DNA from: Lachancea kluyveri NRRL Y-12651
Taxonomy: Eukaryota; Ascomycota; Saccharomycetes; Saccharomycetales; Saccharomycetaceae
DNA: 64,000 nucleotides
Direction of reading: 5' to 3'
Assembly (NCBI GenBank): GCA_000149225.2
Contig: CM000694.1
Location: 1,241,623-1,305,622 of the forward strand
In this document: positions 35,600 to 45,594 of the stretch, one piece after another
Layout of the letters: every line of letters begins with the position of its first letter
Position numbering within the stretch: position 1 is the stretch's first letter
The notes under the pieces: generated by a model
Databases searched by the model: none
What the model saw: the letters and a program-made list of their open reading frames with translations, nothing else
What the model was told of the DNA's origin: nothing
Position numbers and translations under genes: made by a program

Positions 35600-38326
35600 T
35601 TATATAGCCCACCTTGCAGCTTCAGTATAATCCTCTGTAAATGGTTCATCTATGATATTAATCTTAATGTCACTGCACAGACAACATTTAGCGGATAAAA
35701 GCTTATCCAACTCTTCTACGTTTACCGAGTTTCTGCTTCGTGTCAGCTTCCTCTGGAAGTTCTCAATCTTACTTTTCAAGTTGAAATCTGTGGAGCGTAA
35801 GATTTCCTTGATCAGACAATCCGTATGAAAGCTGTGCCCGCATGGGAATACGTAAAACTTCCTCGTTTGTAGCACTTTACGGCAACTATCGCAGGACGCC
35901 CCAGGCTCTAATACTTGGTATCTTTGTCTAAAAATTTCAATGTCTTGGGCAATTTCTTTTTTAATCTTGGTCGAATCTTTGATCTCTTGAGAGACTTGAG
36001 ACATGGCGTGGCTATGTTTTTCCAAGCTCTTAACGAGCTCTTCCTTGAGATTAGCAATAGTCGTAAACTCATTAAATAAAGGCAACAAATCTTTGATAGT
36101 TAGTACTTCACCAGAGTCCTGTATAATTGTTTTGATGGTTTGTTTGATATCATTTCCCTGTGAAATTAGAAACCTTGCAATCCTTAGCCACAGCTTCCTG
36201 CCTAGGTTATAATCTTCTGCCAGTTCAGGAGTACTAGCGACCAGTTTTGCAGATTCAAGCATGCCTTTTTCTAAAGCAAGTGATACAGCATCTTCGTACA
36301 ACTTCAGCTGCGAATATAGGTATATCGCACACCCGAACTTTTTGAACTTTAAACTTAACCTCAAAATAAAGTCAATGTCAAAAATGTTATTGTAGAGTTC
36401 CATAAATTTAATAATTTCATGTTCCTTCTCTTCCTCTTCAAACCCGGCGATCATCATGTATAACGCAGTATTGTGTACTATAGCCTCTCGACATCTTTGT
36501 TCATCAATACACCACTTCAGATAATTCAAAGCATAGTTCTGCATTGGTTTATTTGTTCCAGCTAACTTCCTTTGCTTCTGATAATTAGTGAAATAAGTCA
36601 ATATTGGTTGAATCAACTCCACTGGGTTAACTCCCTTGATTTGCATCCAAGTGTTCACAGTAGCATCTGGTGAATTAACTAGTAGTACTGTCGCACAGTT
36701 GTAAACAGATCCAGCGCTTTGTAAAGTGACGAGAACCTTCAATGCCTCGTACCAATTCTCTAGGCGGATCCAATACGATAGCACATATTCATAGTCCTCA
36801 ATCAATTCGGCAAAAAATAATAGCTGGCGCTTTCTGTTTTGGTTAGATATAATCTGGTAAATTGTCTCATTGTCAAGACAACCTAAGTTGTCCTGAACAA
36901 ATTCTTGAAAGCTCTTTTCTATCACCTTCTTAGTCGAATGCCATTCCTCCAAAGTTGAAACATTCGGTTCAGTATTAATATTCTCATCGATAGTGTTCAG
37001 CTGTTGCATGTAATTCCAAACAATCCAACTAGAAAGCAGTATACAGGGAACTTGATTGTTAGTGGTTTTTGTTAGATGATTTAATTTGGTTTTTAAAAAC
37101 GCCTGTAACGCCCCAATTTTATCATGCTCAATAAATTTTAATGCCACAGAACCTACAGTTGAACATGAAGTCAAACCATAAGCCTTGGCTGCCTCACTGT
37201 AACGGCCATCGGCTATAAACACATCTGCCTGCTGTTGGTAAATATACTCCTTTTCTAGAGAGCTTAAACCTGGTAAGTTTAGTGCTTCCTCAAATTTTCC
37301 ACTTTCACAAAGGAGTTTCCAAACACCACTAGATTCGTTCTGTAAAATAATCTCATATATATTAGCCGTGGAATAACACCAGAAAGTTGGTGGCTCCTGA
37401 GTATAATCTGCGGTTAAGCCAATAAGTTTTTCATTATCTTGATTCCAGATTGCCTCTTGGAATACAATTCTATCATTTAATTGGTTGATTACGATGATTT
37501 CAGGACCCCTTAACAGTAATATATGATAATCTGTCAGCAAAATATCTTTGATCCTGTGCTTTGATGCAGGAAGCTCTACATCTAGTAAGATCTTTGCGGA
37601 GGTAAGCACTTTTTCGACATCAGTCCTTCCAAATACAACAGCAGACTGAGTAATCCATGCAAAAGTGTCCCTGTAAAAAGCAAACTTATTTCCCACATCT
37701 TTGTCTAAATGCTCGAATCGCTCTGTCTCGTCGGGAGGGGTCTTTGCAATGGTAGTTACCGGATCTTTGGCTGTTTTCCAAAACATAATCGTACTGCCAG
37801 AAACTAACAGTGCACCAACGTTTTCAGACCAAGAGATGCCATCAATGGCGTGAGTAGAAGTGTATAGCTTCGTTACGCTAGGGTCCCGGTGGCTACTGCC
37901 AACAAGATACACCTTGCCTTCCTTTGTACCGCAAATAAAACTTGTACTACTACACCACTCTATAGTAGTAACGTCACAGTTCTTCTTAGATAACTTCTTA
38001 AGCGGTGTGATTTTCTTCTTGTCTTTGTGCTTGTGTTCATCCATTATCGCACCCACATGGCAGATATAATACTTTGCAAAATTAGTTTTGACTAGAATTG
38101 TAACACCTGAGGTATCCATCCACATTTTCAACAGCTTTTCTTGATTGGTATTTAGCATCGGGACTTGAAACCTCACCACATTCGATGGAGTTGCTAGGTC
38201 AATTAAAAACAAATGTCCCGTTTTCAACGCAAAACACATGATATTCGCACTTACTTGTAGCGAACAGACATTGTTACTAATTTCCTTCAAAAATTGTAGT
38301 TGAACATGCTCGATCTCTATGTTCAT
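35600..38326 (-). CDS. PEP3: vacuolar sorting protein Vps18, HOPS/CORVET core
   Basis: Pep3/Vps18 (908 residues, 918 in S. cerevisiae) is a core subunit of the HOPS and CORVET tethering complexes at vacuole and endosome. An N-terminal beta-propeller is followed by an alpha-solenoid and a C-terminal RING-like domain. The RING has 'CDSCRKVL', then 'FPCGHSFHTDCL', then Cys-Cys-Leu-Cys near the end. The frame stays open upstream to a GTG at 38395, but the first ATG, 38326, gives an N terminus ('NIEIEHVQLQF') that aligns with S. cerevisiae. The gene is divergent from SMD3, with 155 bp between the starts. Confidence 0.94.
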   Translation of the reverse strand: MNIEIEHVQLQFLKEISNNVCSLQVSANIMCFALKTGHLFLIDLATPSNVVRFQVPMLNTNQEKLLKMWMDTSGVTILVKTNFAKYYICHVGAIMDEHKHKDKKKITPLKKLSKKNCDVTTIEWCSSTSFICGTKEGKVYLVGSSHRDPSVTKLYTSTHAIDGISWSENVGALLVSGSTIMFWKTAKDPVTTIAKTPPDETERFEHLDKDVGNKFAFYRDTFAWITQSAVVFGRTDVEKVLTSAKILLDVELPASKHRIKDILLTDYHILLLRGPEIIVINQLNDRIVFQEAIWNQDNEKLIGLTADYTQEPPTFWCYSTANIYEIILQNESSGVWKLLCESGKFEEALNLPGLSSLEKEYIYQQQADVFIADGRYSEAAKAYGLTSCSTVGSVALKFIEHDKIGALQAFLKTKLNHLTKTTNNQVPCILLSSWIVWNYMQQLNTIDENINTEPNVSTLEEWHSTKKVIEKSFQEFVQDNLGCLDNETIYQIISNQNRKRQLLFFAELIEDYEYVLSYWIRLENWYEALKVLVTLQSAGSVYNCATVLLVNSPDATVNTWMQIKGVNPVELIQPILTYFTNYQKQRKLAGTNKPMQNYALNYLKWCIDEQRCREAIVHNTALYMMIAGFEEEEKEHEIIKFMELYNNIFDIDFILRLSLKFKKFGCAIYLYSQLKLYEDAVSLALEKGMLESAKLVASTPELAEDYNLGRKLWLRIARFLISQGNDIKQTIKTIIQDSGEVLTIKDLLPLFNEFTTIANLKEELVKSLEKHSHAMSQVSQEIKDSTKIKKEIAQDIEIFRQRYQVLEPGASCDSCRKVLQTRKFYVFPCGHSFHTDCLIKEILRSTDFNLKSKIENFQRKLTRSRNSVNVEELDKLLSAKCCLCSDIKINIIDEPFTEDYTEAARWAI

Positions 38327-38481
38327 TGCTTTTCTCTCTTTCTGTACTATTTGTAGGGGTTTATGTTGTCTAAGCGGGCCACCAACTTTTTTCACACTGT
38401 TGTCCTACACCGACTGCTTCCACCATAGAAGTAGAAACCAAAGCACAGGCCGACCAGAAGAAAATACAATATACCGTTTTG

Positions 38482-38790
38482 ATGAGTACGTCAGGAATTC
38501 CAGTAAAGTTATTGAATGAAGCTCAAGGCCATGTGGTATCACTAGAGTTGGCTACTGGCGAAACTTACCGTGGAAAGTTGATAGAGAGTGAGGATAACAT
38601 GAACGTTCAACTACGAGATGTAACAGTAACAGGAAGAGACGGCAACGTTACTCACATGGACCATGTATTCGTCAGAGGGTCACATATAAGGTTTTTTGTT
38701 GTGCCGGACATTCTAAAGAATGCACCACTCTTTAGAAAAGGCCCAGTTTCGAAACCACCACCGCCAATTCGTGGTCCGAAAAGAAGCTAA
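38482..38790 (+). CDS. SMD3: Sm core protein D3
   Basis: SmD3 (102 residues, 101 in S. cerevisiae) is part of the heptameric Sm ring on U1, U2, U4 and U5 snRNAs. The Sm1 motif ('GHVVSLELATGETYRGKL', 'DNMNVQLRDV') and the Sm2 motif ('VFVRGSHIRFFVVPD') are both complete. The C terminus ends in the basic 'PPIRGPKRS'. The start is the ATG at 38482, one codon inside a longer frame that opens with TTG. No intron is indicated. Confidence 0.96.
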   Translation: MSTSGIPVKLLNEAQGHVVSLELATGETYRGKLIESEDNMNVQLRDVTVTGRDGNVTHMDHVFVRGSHIRFFVVPDILKNAPLFRKGPVSKPPPPIRGPKRS

Positions 38791-39117
38791 ATGTACACAA
38801 ATACATGATGCTTGGCATCATAAGGATTATCTTATAATATGTAATGCAGCTAATACTGTTTATAGTCTTTAAAAACTTCTCAGCAATCATCGATCAAGGA
38901 ACTCTCAAAATTCACAAAACTGAGAACGAGACTCTTATTCGTTTTAGAGCGAAAAATTAAATTGAAAAGGTAACATTTTCGGCTCGCCACAGTACGAAAA
39001 ATTGGCGTAATTATTGATTTTCTTATTAATCTCAATCTCATGTTGCCTGTAAAAGAAGATGTATAAACAGTTTCTCGTGTAATCAAACTTATAAGACAAC
39101 CTAAGAAATAGCAAACA
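38791..39117. other. SMD3-SEC5 intergenic region
   Basis: A 327-bp AT-rich spacer in which I see no gene or strong regulatory site. Confidence 0.4.
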
Positions 39118-41817
39118 ATGAATAACAACCCATTTGCAATCAAAGACGAGGATCTGTGTAGTTTCTACCAGCTTAAGACATTAGAACCACAGACTTCGTG
39201 GGCTCACGACTCTACTTTTCTATTTCAGTTAAACAAACTTCTTGACGAATCGTCTGTGGACTCCTCATATGCTCTCCTAAACGAGTTACTTCAACAAGAA
39301 CATAATTCAAGTTTTAGGAATCAAACAATTGAAGTAGCTGATACACCAGATCCACTGGGATCAAATGTTTCTCTGCTAAATCTCTTAAGCCAAATGAACA
39401 TTCCCGATAACGAGAAATATATCTATTTCATCAACAGCAAGAAATTCAATTCCAAGTTGTTTTTGAAGAATATTCATACAAAAGACACATTTGATGATCT
39501 TTCTGCCTCCTTGGATACTTTGGATCGATCTTTACAGCAGCAAAGCGACCAATTGAAACAGTTGGTCCAAGAAAACTTTGTAAAGTACGTTAGATCTAAG
39601 AACAATTTAGACCAGATCTATGATCAGTTCCACAATCTAATAGTCGATGAGTCGAATGAATTTGGTGTTGAAAAATTGAGTAAAAGCGTCAATGAAACAG
39701 TCAGGGAAACCGCTTTAAAGCTAAAGCCTTTAATGGATACTAGTAACAAAATCAAGAATTTTCAGTCCACTATACAGTATGTCCAGGAGAATAAAAACTT
39801 CTTTAATCTACCACGGATACTCAAAATGTACTTGTATGCGAAAGATTATACCAACTTGATGTTTGAATATTCAGGTGCTCAACAACTTTATAAAAATCTT
39901 TCCTCTAGGGAGGACGCCCCTTCACCTATAATCGATAGAATCTGGAATGAAGTCGAAAACATCGTTGACAAATACAGAAAGCGTACCTGGGAGTTGTTAA
40001 TCACCCCAAGACCAGATGAAACCCAGGAAGACTTTTTACCCTTAATTTCGAAACTATTAGACTTAAAAGTCGAGGACAACCCCATCATCAGCTGGATATA
40101 CACGAGGTTTGATGAATTTGAAAATGAACTGAACAATTTGTCCTCTCAAATGTTATCAAAGATTGTACATACACAGCAGAATATCCTAGAGAATGGTAAC
40201 GCAGATGATATCGACATGTCCTTTTATCTTTACATGAACAACTTTCTTGAGGAAACAGATTTTACAGCATCTGTCGATGGATCGAATGCTATCGCTGCTG
40301 CTGCTGCTACAAGGCATCAGGGTCTAACTGATTCTCCACTTATTATTGAGATGTGGCTATTGATTTTGAAGTATACTTCATCCATTTTCCAGCAATGTGA
40401 AAAATTTGTTGAGTTCTGGGAGCATGTAGAAAAGTTTCTTGATGGCACGTACCAAACCTCTTTACTCAATGACAAGAGAAAAGATACTATAATAGTAGGA
40501 GAAATTGGAGATAGGGATAATTACAAGATGTTCTTAGAATTGGAAGATTACCAAATTAAAGATATCGGTAAACGTGGTGAACAATTTGTTACTCATCTTA
40601 ATACTAAAGTGTCTTCCTTTTTTCTGTCTTCCCAGGCTTCGTTGAATAATGGCATGATCGTAGAGGAAGAAACCGGGTCGCCACAGGATTATGGATTTAT
40701 TCCGCCAAGATCAAATAGTTTAAGTTGCCTAAGATATTTACCCAAAATCGTGGATCCCATTTTAAAATTCACCACAGAATTGGCGCAGTTGAACATCAGC
40801 ACAGAATCTATTGAACTATTAAGAAATTTGGATGCCACTATTTTGAATCGTTGCACTTCTGCCATATCTTCTACTAAATTAAGAGACATCCGGAATTTCT
40901 ATAAATTAGAAAACTGGGAGATCTTTCAAACTATTGGTAAGTTTGAGTATGGGGTTACCCAGTTTCCTGAGATTGTAAACTCCTTCCAACAGTTCAGTAT
41001 TAAAGTCATGAGAGATATGCTATTCTCTTTTGAAAGGCTACCGATATTGAATAATATATCTATTTTAAGCTATCCGTCAAGACAGTTGCTAACCGGGATC
41101 GAAGTCCAACAAATAATTTCTATGGAAGCTGTCTTAGAATCGATAATAAAAAATGCCGCCGAGGACAAAGACAATCCAAGAACCCCTCACACTATTTTAA
41201 CATTGACCAACTTACAATACATTAGAGAAAACACTTTCCCCAGGATTTTGCAATTTTTTGACGAGTCTTTTGAATGTCACCTGAGTGAAAAGAATCTCGA
41301 AATTTTTACTTTATTGGCAAAAATGGAATCTTCCATTTTTGGCAATTATCTGTCTGATTTGAAGGTTAATTTGAGAGATATCTTGGAGGAGAAATTTTAT
41401 GAAATTAATTGGGCTACGCATACTTCAAACTCCTTTCGTGCTGGCGATTACATCATTGAAAGTCTGATGGTTTTAGTCACTGTGCATAGCGAATGCTACA
41501 TGATAGGGCCGCAGCTAATTAACAAAATCCTGAAAGAGGCGCAATTTTTCATTTCCAAGTACCTTTTTGAAGCTTTCAAACCGTACATCGGCAATATTTC
41601 CTCTGAAGGCCTATTACAGGTCACCGTTGATCTGCAATTCTTCCAGAGAGTTTTAGGTGACTTGCTGGAAAAAGACACCAAGGCCACACTCATCGCGTGC
41701 TTACAAAACTGTTTCCAGAACGACGTACCTAGAATGCAAAGGTGCATTGCAGAAACAGGACCAATTGTAACCGCCAACCTGAATAGAACTAGTGTACAGT
41801 TTGCGTCTTTTGAATAG
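39118..41817 (+). CDS. SEC5: exocyst complex component Sec5
   Basis: Sec5 (899 residues, 971 in S. cerevisiae) is an exocyst subunit that tethers secretory vesicles to the plasma membrane. The N-terminal 'DEDLCSFYQLKTLEPQTSWAHDS' block and the coiled-coil 'LDTLDRSLQQQSDQLKQLVQENFVKYV' (about residues 130-160) match the family. The remainder is the predicted CATCHR helical-rod region. A short poly-Ala run lies near residue 390. The protein is shorter than in S. cerevisiae mainly in the N-terminal linker. Converges with the small gene on the minus strand (38 bp between stops). Confidence 0.95.
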   Translation: MNNNPFAIKDEDLCSFYQLKTLEPQTSWAHDSTFLFQLNKLLDESSVDSSYALLNELLQQEHNSSFRNQTIEVADTPDPLGSNVSLLNLLSQMNIPDNEKYIYFINSKKFNSKLFLKNIHTKDTFDDLSASLDTLDRSLQQQSDQLKQLVQENFVKYVRSKNNLDQIYDQFHNLIVDESNEFGVEKLSKSVNETVRETALKLKPLMDTSNKIKNFQSTIQYVQENKNFFNLPRILKMYLYAKDYTNLMFEYSGAQQLYKNLSSREDAPSPIIDRIWNEVENIVDKYRKRTWELLITPRPDETQEDFLPLISKLLDLKVEDNPIISWIYTRFDEFENELNNLSSQMLSKIVHTQQNILENGNADDIDMSFYLYMNNFLEETDFTASVDGSNAIAAAAATRHQGLTDSPLIIEMWLLILKYTSSIFQQCEKFVEFWEHVEKFLDGTYQTSLLNDKRKDTIIVGEIGDRDNYKMFLELEDYQIKDIGKRGEQFVTHLNTKVSSFFLSSQASLNNGMIVEEETGSPQDYGFIPPRSNSLSCLRYLPKIVDPILKFTTELAQLNISTESIELLRNLDATILNRCTSAISSTKLRDIRNFYKLENWEIFQTIGKFEYGVTQFPEIVNSFQQFSIKVMRDMLFSFERLPILNNISILSYPSRQLLTGIEVQQIISMEAVLESIIKNAAEDKDNPRTPHTILTLTNLQYIRENTFPRILQFFDESFECHLSEKNLEIFTLLAKMESSIFGNYLSDLKVNLRDILEEKFYEINWATHTSNSFRAGDYIIESLMVLVTVHSECYMIGPQLINKILKEAQFFISKYLFEAFKPYIGNISSEGLLQVTVDLQFFQRVLGDLLEKDTKATLIACLQNCFQNDVPRMQRCIAETGPIVTANLNRTSVQFASFE

Positions 41818-41855
41818 TAGATAACTGCCTTTCCATTATATACACGTGTTTCTCT

Positions 41856-42179
41856 TTATTCTTGCCCGTCCTCATGTAAGGATGTATTGTCCGCGCTAGT
41901 GTTATTCTCATAAATGCGACAAAAATCGTCAATATCTGACTTAATTTCTTCGTTTATGTCTCTGTAATCTTCGAAAAGCTTTCTTATTTCAGCCTGCAGT
42001 GTTTTTGACTCTAACGCAAGTTCTTTCATTGTGTTTGGATGAGACGTTTTATCATCCTTGCTAACAACATCGCTATTTGTATGTAAAGGCAAAACCTGAG
42101 AAATAATCTGCCTCGTAGGACTCATATCACCTGTTATCAGCCTATTAGGGGTCGAGTTAATTCCCACAGGACTAATCAT
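41856..42179 (-). CDS. small protein, probable YLR146W-A equivalent
   Basis: A 107-residue protein with a Ser/Thr-rich first half and a predicted helical second half (about residues 50-92) of 'LALESKTLQAEIRKLFEDYRDINEEI' type, split here for length. Its place between the SMD3/SEC5 and TRM82/SPE4 genes is where S. cerevisiae has YLR146W-A (62 residues, unknown function), between SPE4 and SMD3. I base the link on position and on the helical character, not on a recalled alignment. It has a clear ATG and a full frame. A coiled-coil adaptor role is possible but unsupported. Confidence 0.6.
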   Translation of the reverse strand: MISPVGINSTPNRLITGDMSPTRQIISQVLPLHTNSDVVSKDDKTSHPNTMKELALESKTLQAEIRKLFEDYRDINEEIKSDIDDFCRIYENNTSADNTSLHEDGQE

Positions 42180-42803
42180 TTGCTTTTTGGTAGTGTTTTC
42201 GGATATTTACTTGACATGTACAGTTCTTATGAACGAAGTCTAACCAGGACATCTGCTTTAAAAATCTAACACTCGTTTTCGTAAAAAAATAGCTTGGTTA
42301 TTAAGAGGAGATGAAGACGAACAAGATACAAGCAGTTGAGTTTCTATACAGCACAGAAGCTTTTGACATCTTGGTTTGTAAAAGTTGCATGGACTTCTTA
42401 TAGTAAACGCTTATCCCACAGCACATCAACCTGATGCTGGTTTATCCAGAAGCGAAAGACAAACATACCTTCTTGTCACTCTGTTACACAGTACATAGTG
42501 AGGCTATAGCACAGGCATCAAGCTTCTTCTGCTACCACTCTAGAAACAGATGTGCAATAGTAGCGCTTGATGGCATATATTCATGGTTATTGAAACCGAA
42601 AAAAATTGACCTGGATTGTACACAACCTCTAGGCTTTTTTGCTTATCTAAAAGCGTCCGTACAGAAGGAAAACTAATCTACTAAGTCAAACAGCAAGTTC
42701 TATTGAACCGTTTAAAAACCATTTTACAAGAATTCTTAATGCGGTGCTTCTATTTTACTTCGGCTAGTGTACACATATTTAAACAAGATTGTCAAATTAG
42801 CGG
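42180..42803. other. 624-bp spacer between the small gene and TRM82
   Basis: It holds two short plus-strand open frames, 42311-42403 and 42434-42676 (80 codons). Neither resembles a known protein. It is longer than other spacers between same-strand genes in the conserved part of the window. Confidence 0.35.
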
Positions 42804-44138
42804 CTAACAGTAGTGCTCACCACGCTTTCTCAAAGAAGCAATGTGGTATAATGGGTAAACTTTGTCCGGGTCAACGTTCGCAACAGAATTGTTGTTTAAA
42901 ACGGTGGTAACCAATTCATCAAATTTACTACCTTTGGACTCATTAATGACAAACCTCCCACTCTCGTAGTTGACAAAAACCACGAACGATTCGTTTTTAG
43001 AATCACGGTTGTCTAAAGAAACAACTAACTCATCTTTATCTTGAGCTGAAGCCAATGATACGATATTATATGGCAAGTCCAAAATTTCCAACAAAGATAA
43101 CTCAGCTGTATTAACGTCAACTTTCAGCAAGACCAAAGCCTTGGTCGCCTCAAAGAAAACAGCCAAAATTGGAAGTTTATTAAAGGAAACAATCTTCACT
43201 GCAGCATATTCTATCAGGTTATTGTTTTCGTTTTGAAATCTTTCTGGCGCCAGGTGAAATGAACTTAAATATGGTGTAATCAGCTCGGTGTACGAGAAAG
43301 TAGACAACAGCTTCCCGGAGTGCCAATTCCAAGAGCAGATGAAGTTGTCACCACCGGCGCTGAACATCCAGTCAGAGTGCCACTGTGGTAAACATAACGT
43401 TGAGACAAACTCTTTGTGACCAAATAGCCATTTGTTGACGATAAAACTTTGAGGATAATGGGAGATTCTAATATGCTCATCTCTGTCAGCAGTGAAAATG
43501 CACTGCTTGCCCTGCTCGTCTTGGGAAATGGCGACATCTGTCAGCATAGAGACGTGACCCAAAATTGGCTCCTGCTCCTCGTTGATCTCAGTTGCCACTT
43601 CATCAGTAATTACCATAGAGTACACATCACCGAACTTGTCGGCAACAATCAGATCTTTGTCATCTATAGAGGTGGTGATAGCGTTAGGTCTTTTTGGATA
43701 AGGTTGACGTTTGATCAGTTGTAAGCAGTTCTCTTCTGAGGAAAGATCGATTTGAAAAATAACGACAGCTTTATCTGAATCAGTGCATCCAATCAATAAA
43801 CTTTCGTCACGAGATAAGCCCAAATTCCTAATGTATTGGTAGACTGGTGGAGCACCTGGCCCGGGTGTTGGTACCTTGGCTTCTTTACGTGGCTCTTTTT
43901 CGACTGCTAGACCGTCATTTTTTTTCAGTTTCTTAGCAGAGTTTTCGGCTAATTGTCTCTGCTGTTCCTTAAGAACCTTTTCTTTGATTAATGGTGTCTT
44001 ATCCACCGCATCTACCCATTGACCGACCAGTTTAAAGTTGCTGCCATCGTAATGAAACACCTGGATCATGTTCTTGATAACAGTAAACATTAAAGTACCA
44101 TCTTTATTGCATAGCACAGACTGAAAAGGGTGAATCAT
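42804..44138 (-). CDS. TRM82: tRNA (m7G46) methyltransferase subunit, WD40
   Basis: Trm82 (444 residues, the same length as in S. cerevisiae) is the non-catalytic WD40 partner that stabilises Trm8 for m7G46 modification of tRNA. WD-like blades are visible: 'NLGLSRDESLLIGCTDSD', 'GHVSMLTDVAISQDEQGKQ', 'FTADRDEHIRISHYPQ' and 'GHKEFVSTLCLPQWHSDWMFSAGGD'. A Lys/Glu-rich insert (about residues 65-100) lies in the first blade. RRPE and PAC elements at 44195-44245 suggest ribosome-biogenesis-type control. Divergent from SPE4. Confidence 0.95.
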   Translation of the reverse strand: MIHPFQSVLCNKDGTLMFTVIKNMIQVFHYDGSNFKLVGQWVDAVDKTPLIKEKVLKEQQRQLAENSAKKLKKNDGLAVEKEPRKEAKVPTPGPGAPPVYQYIRNLGLSRDESLLIGCTDSDKAVVIFQIDLSSEENCLQLIKRQPYPKRPNAITTSIDDKDLIVADKFGDVYSMVITDEVATEINEEQEPILGHVSMLTDVAISQDEQGKQCIFTADRDEHIRISHYPQSFIVNKWLFGHKEFVSTLCLPQWHSDWMFSAGGDNFICSWNWHSGKLLSTFSYTELITPYLSSFHLAPERFQNENNNLIEYAAVKIVSFNKLPILAVFFEATKALVLLKVDVNTAELSLLEILDLPYNIVSLASAQDKDELVVSLDNRDSKNESFVVFVNYESGRFVINESKGSKFDELVTTVLNNNSVANVDPDKVYPLYHIASLRKRGEHYC

Positions 44139-44578
44139 TTTCTGTTTACAGTAGTTTCAGACAAAAACGAAAATTGCTTGATTAGACCACGCAAGATGAG
44201 TCCAAAAGAGCGTTCTGCCTCATCTCATTATCAAAAAATTTTTCAGAATGCTTGACGTTAATCATAGGTCATTATATACGTAAATACTGTCATCGTTATC
44301 GAATTCAACCTCTCTATCTATCTAATCAAAATCTTTGTACCTAGGATATCGTGGTTCTACAACGGTTTTAAATATCCTTGTCCTTTTTTTTCCTCTCTCT
44401 TTTCTTCTTCTTTTGTCAATAATATCTTCTTCAGATTTTGTTCTTTTTTTTTCCTTCGATTTTTCTCCTGCATGAAGTTCCTTTTGAGTTTCTGCCTCGA
44501 GGTTTTTTTCACCAAGGGCATCTCTTAACTCTCTTGTAAATTAAATTTGATCATAAAAGATTTTAAATAAAACCCATT
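44139..44578. other. divergent TRM82/SPE4 promoter region
   Basis: A 440-bp spacer. The TRM82 side has RRPE and PAC elements. The SPE4 side is a CT-rich leader with many T-runs (44385-44520). Confidence 0.5.
44195..44245 (-). promoter_or_regulatory. RRPE plus PAC elements upstream of TRM82
   Basis: Minus-strand TGAAAAATTTT (plus positions 44235-44245) is a perfect RRPE. Minus-strand GATGAG (44219-44224) and plus-strand GATGAG (44195-44200) are PAC cores. They lie 57-107 bp from the TRM82 ATG, the spacing usual for ribosome-biogenesis genes. Confidence 0.6.
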
Positions 44579-45475
44579 ATGTCTGAATGCAACCACCCTT
44601 CAATCAAAGATGGCTGGTTTCGTGAAATTAGTGATAAAAACTTTCCAGGTCAAGCCATGACCTTAAAAGTTGACAAGGTGTTATTTCACACAAAGAGTGA
44701 ATTTCAAGATGTTTTGGTATTTAAAAGTACTCATTATGGTAACGTTTTGGTACTAGATGGCATAATCCAAGCCACTGAACGTGACGAATTTGCTTATCAA
44801 GAAATGATTACTCATGTACCGCTATATGCTCATAAAAATCCCAAAAATGTCCTTGTAATTGGCGGAGGTGATGGCGGGGTGTTAAGAGAAGTGGTTAAGC
44901 ATCACTTAGTCGAAAGTGCTACATTGGTTGAAATTGACAAGACCGTGATTGAACTTTCCAAGGAATATCTACCAGGAATGGCATGTGCCTTTAATCATCC
45001 AAAGGTTAAAGTTGAGCTATGTGATGGATTCCAGTACTTGAAGGATGCTGCACTTCAAGAAGAGAAGTACGACATCATCATCACGGATTCTTCAGATCCA
45101 GAGGGTCCTGCTGAAGCCTTCTTCCAAAAAGAATATTTTGAGCTATTGTATAACGCTCTGAACGATGATGGGATAGTTATCGCCCAGGCATCAGAAAGTG
45201 TCTGGCTAAACCTAGATTATCTAAAAAAACTGGTGGAAACTGCTAGAAGCGTATTTTCGCAAGCCAGGTATTGTTATACTTCTGTTCCTACTTACACCTC
45301 AGGCCAATTAGGATTGATAACATGTGCTAAAAGCAGTGTGCCAAATCTGGAGTGCCCGCAGCGTCTGCCTACCGAAGAAGAGCAATCTGCTATGAGGTAT
45401 TACAACCCTATGATGCACTCTGCATCCTTTGTTTTGCCAACTTGGGCCGAACATACAATCAATCGTACACCATAG
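44579..45475 (+). CDS. SPE4: spermine synthase
   Basis: A 298-residue aminopropyltransferase that makes spermine from spermidine and decarboxylated S-adenosylmethionine. The nucleotide-binding Gly-Gly-Gly-Asp-Gly-Gly is at 95-100, and the catalytic region 'TDSSDPEGPAE' contains Asp170 and Asp173. It is closer to S. cerevisiae Spe4 (300 residues) than to Spe3 (spermidine synthase), for example 'YQEMITHV', 'AEAFFQ' and 'TYTSGQLGLI' versus the Spe3 versions. Gene order (SPE4 next to RMP1) matches Spe4 as well. Convergent with RMP1. Confidence 0.92.
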   Translation: MSECNHPSIKDGWFREISDKNFPGQAMTLKVDKVLFHTKSEFQDVLVFKSTHYGNVLVLDGIIQATERDEFAYQEMITHVPLYAHKNPKNVLVIGGGDGGVLREVVKHHLVESATLVEIDKTVIELSKEYLPGMACAFNHPKVKVELCDGFQYLKDAALQEEKYDIIITDSSDPEGPAEAFFQKEYFELLYNALNDDGIVIAQASESVWLNLDYLKKLVETARSVFSQARYCYTSVPTYTSGQLGLITCAKSSVPNLECPQRLPTEEEQSAMRYYNPMMHSASFVLPTWAEHTINRTP

Positions 45476-45594
45476 TTGTTAATGTTGTCTCATATCATTG
45501 TGTTTGTTTCTGCGTTCTTTGTTTGTTAGTTTGTTTACTTGTTATTTCATAATTCACTCTATTGCCCTTCCCCTTCCTGGTTACAGAATTGTTG

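Noticed and set aside
38327-38395. A longer PEP3 starting at 38395
   Set aside because: The upstream codon is GTG, and the first ATG (38326) aligns with the S. cerevisiae start. The same reasoning trimmed ARG82, DPH6, PUT1, CWC15, NBP2, SMD3 and the AEC-family gene.
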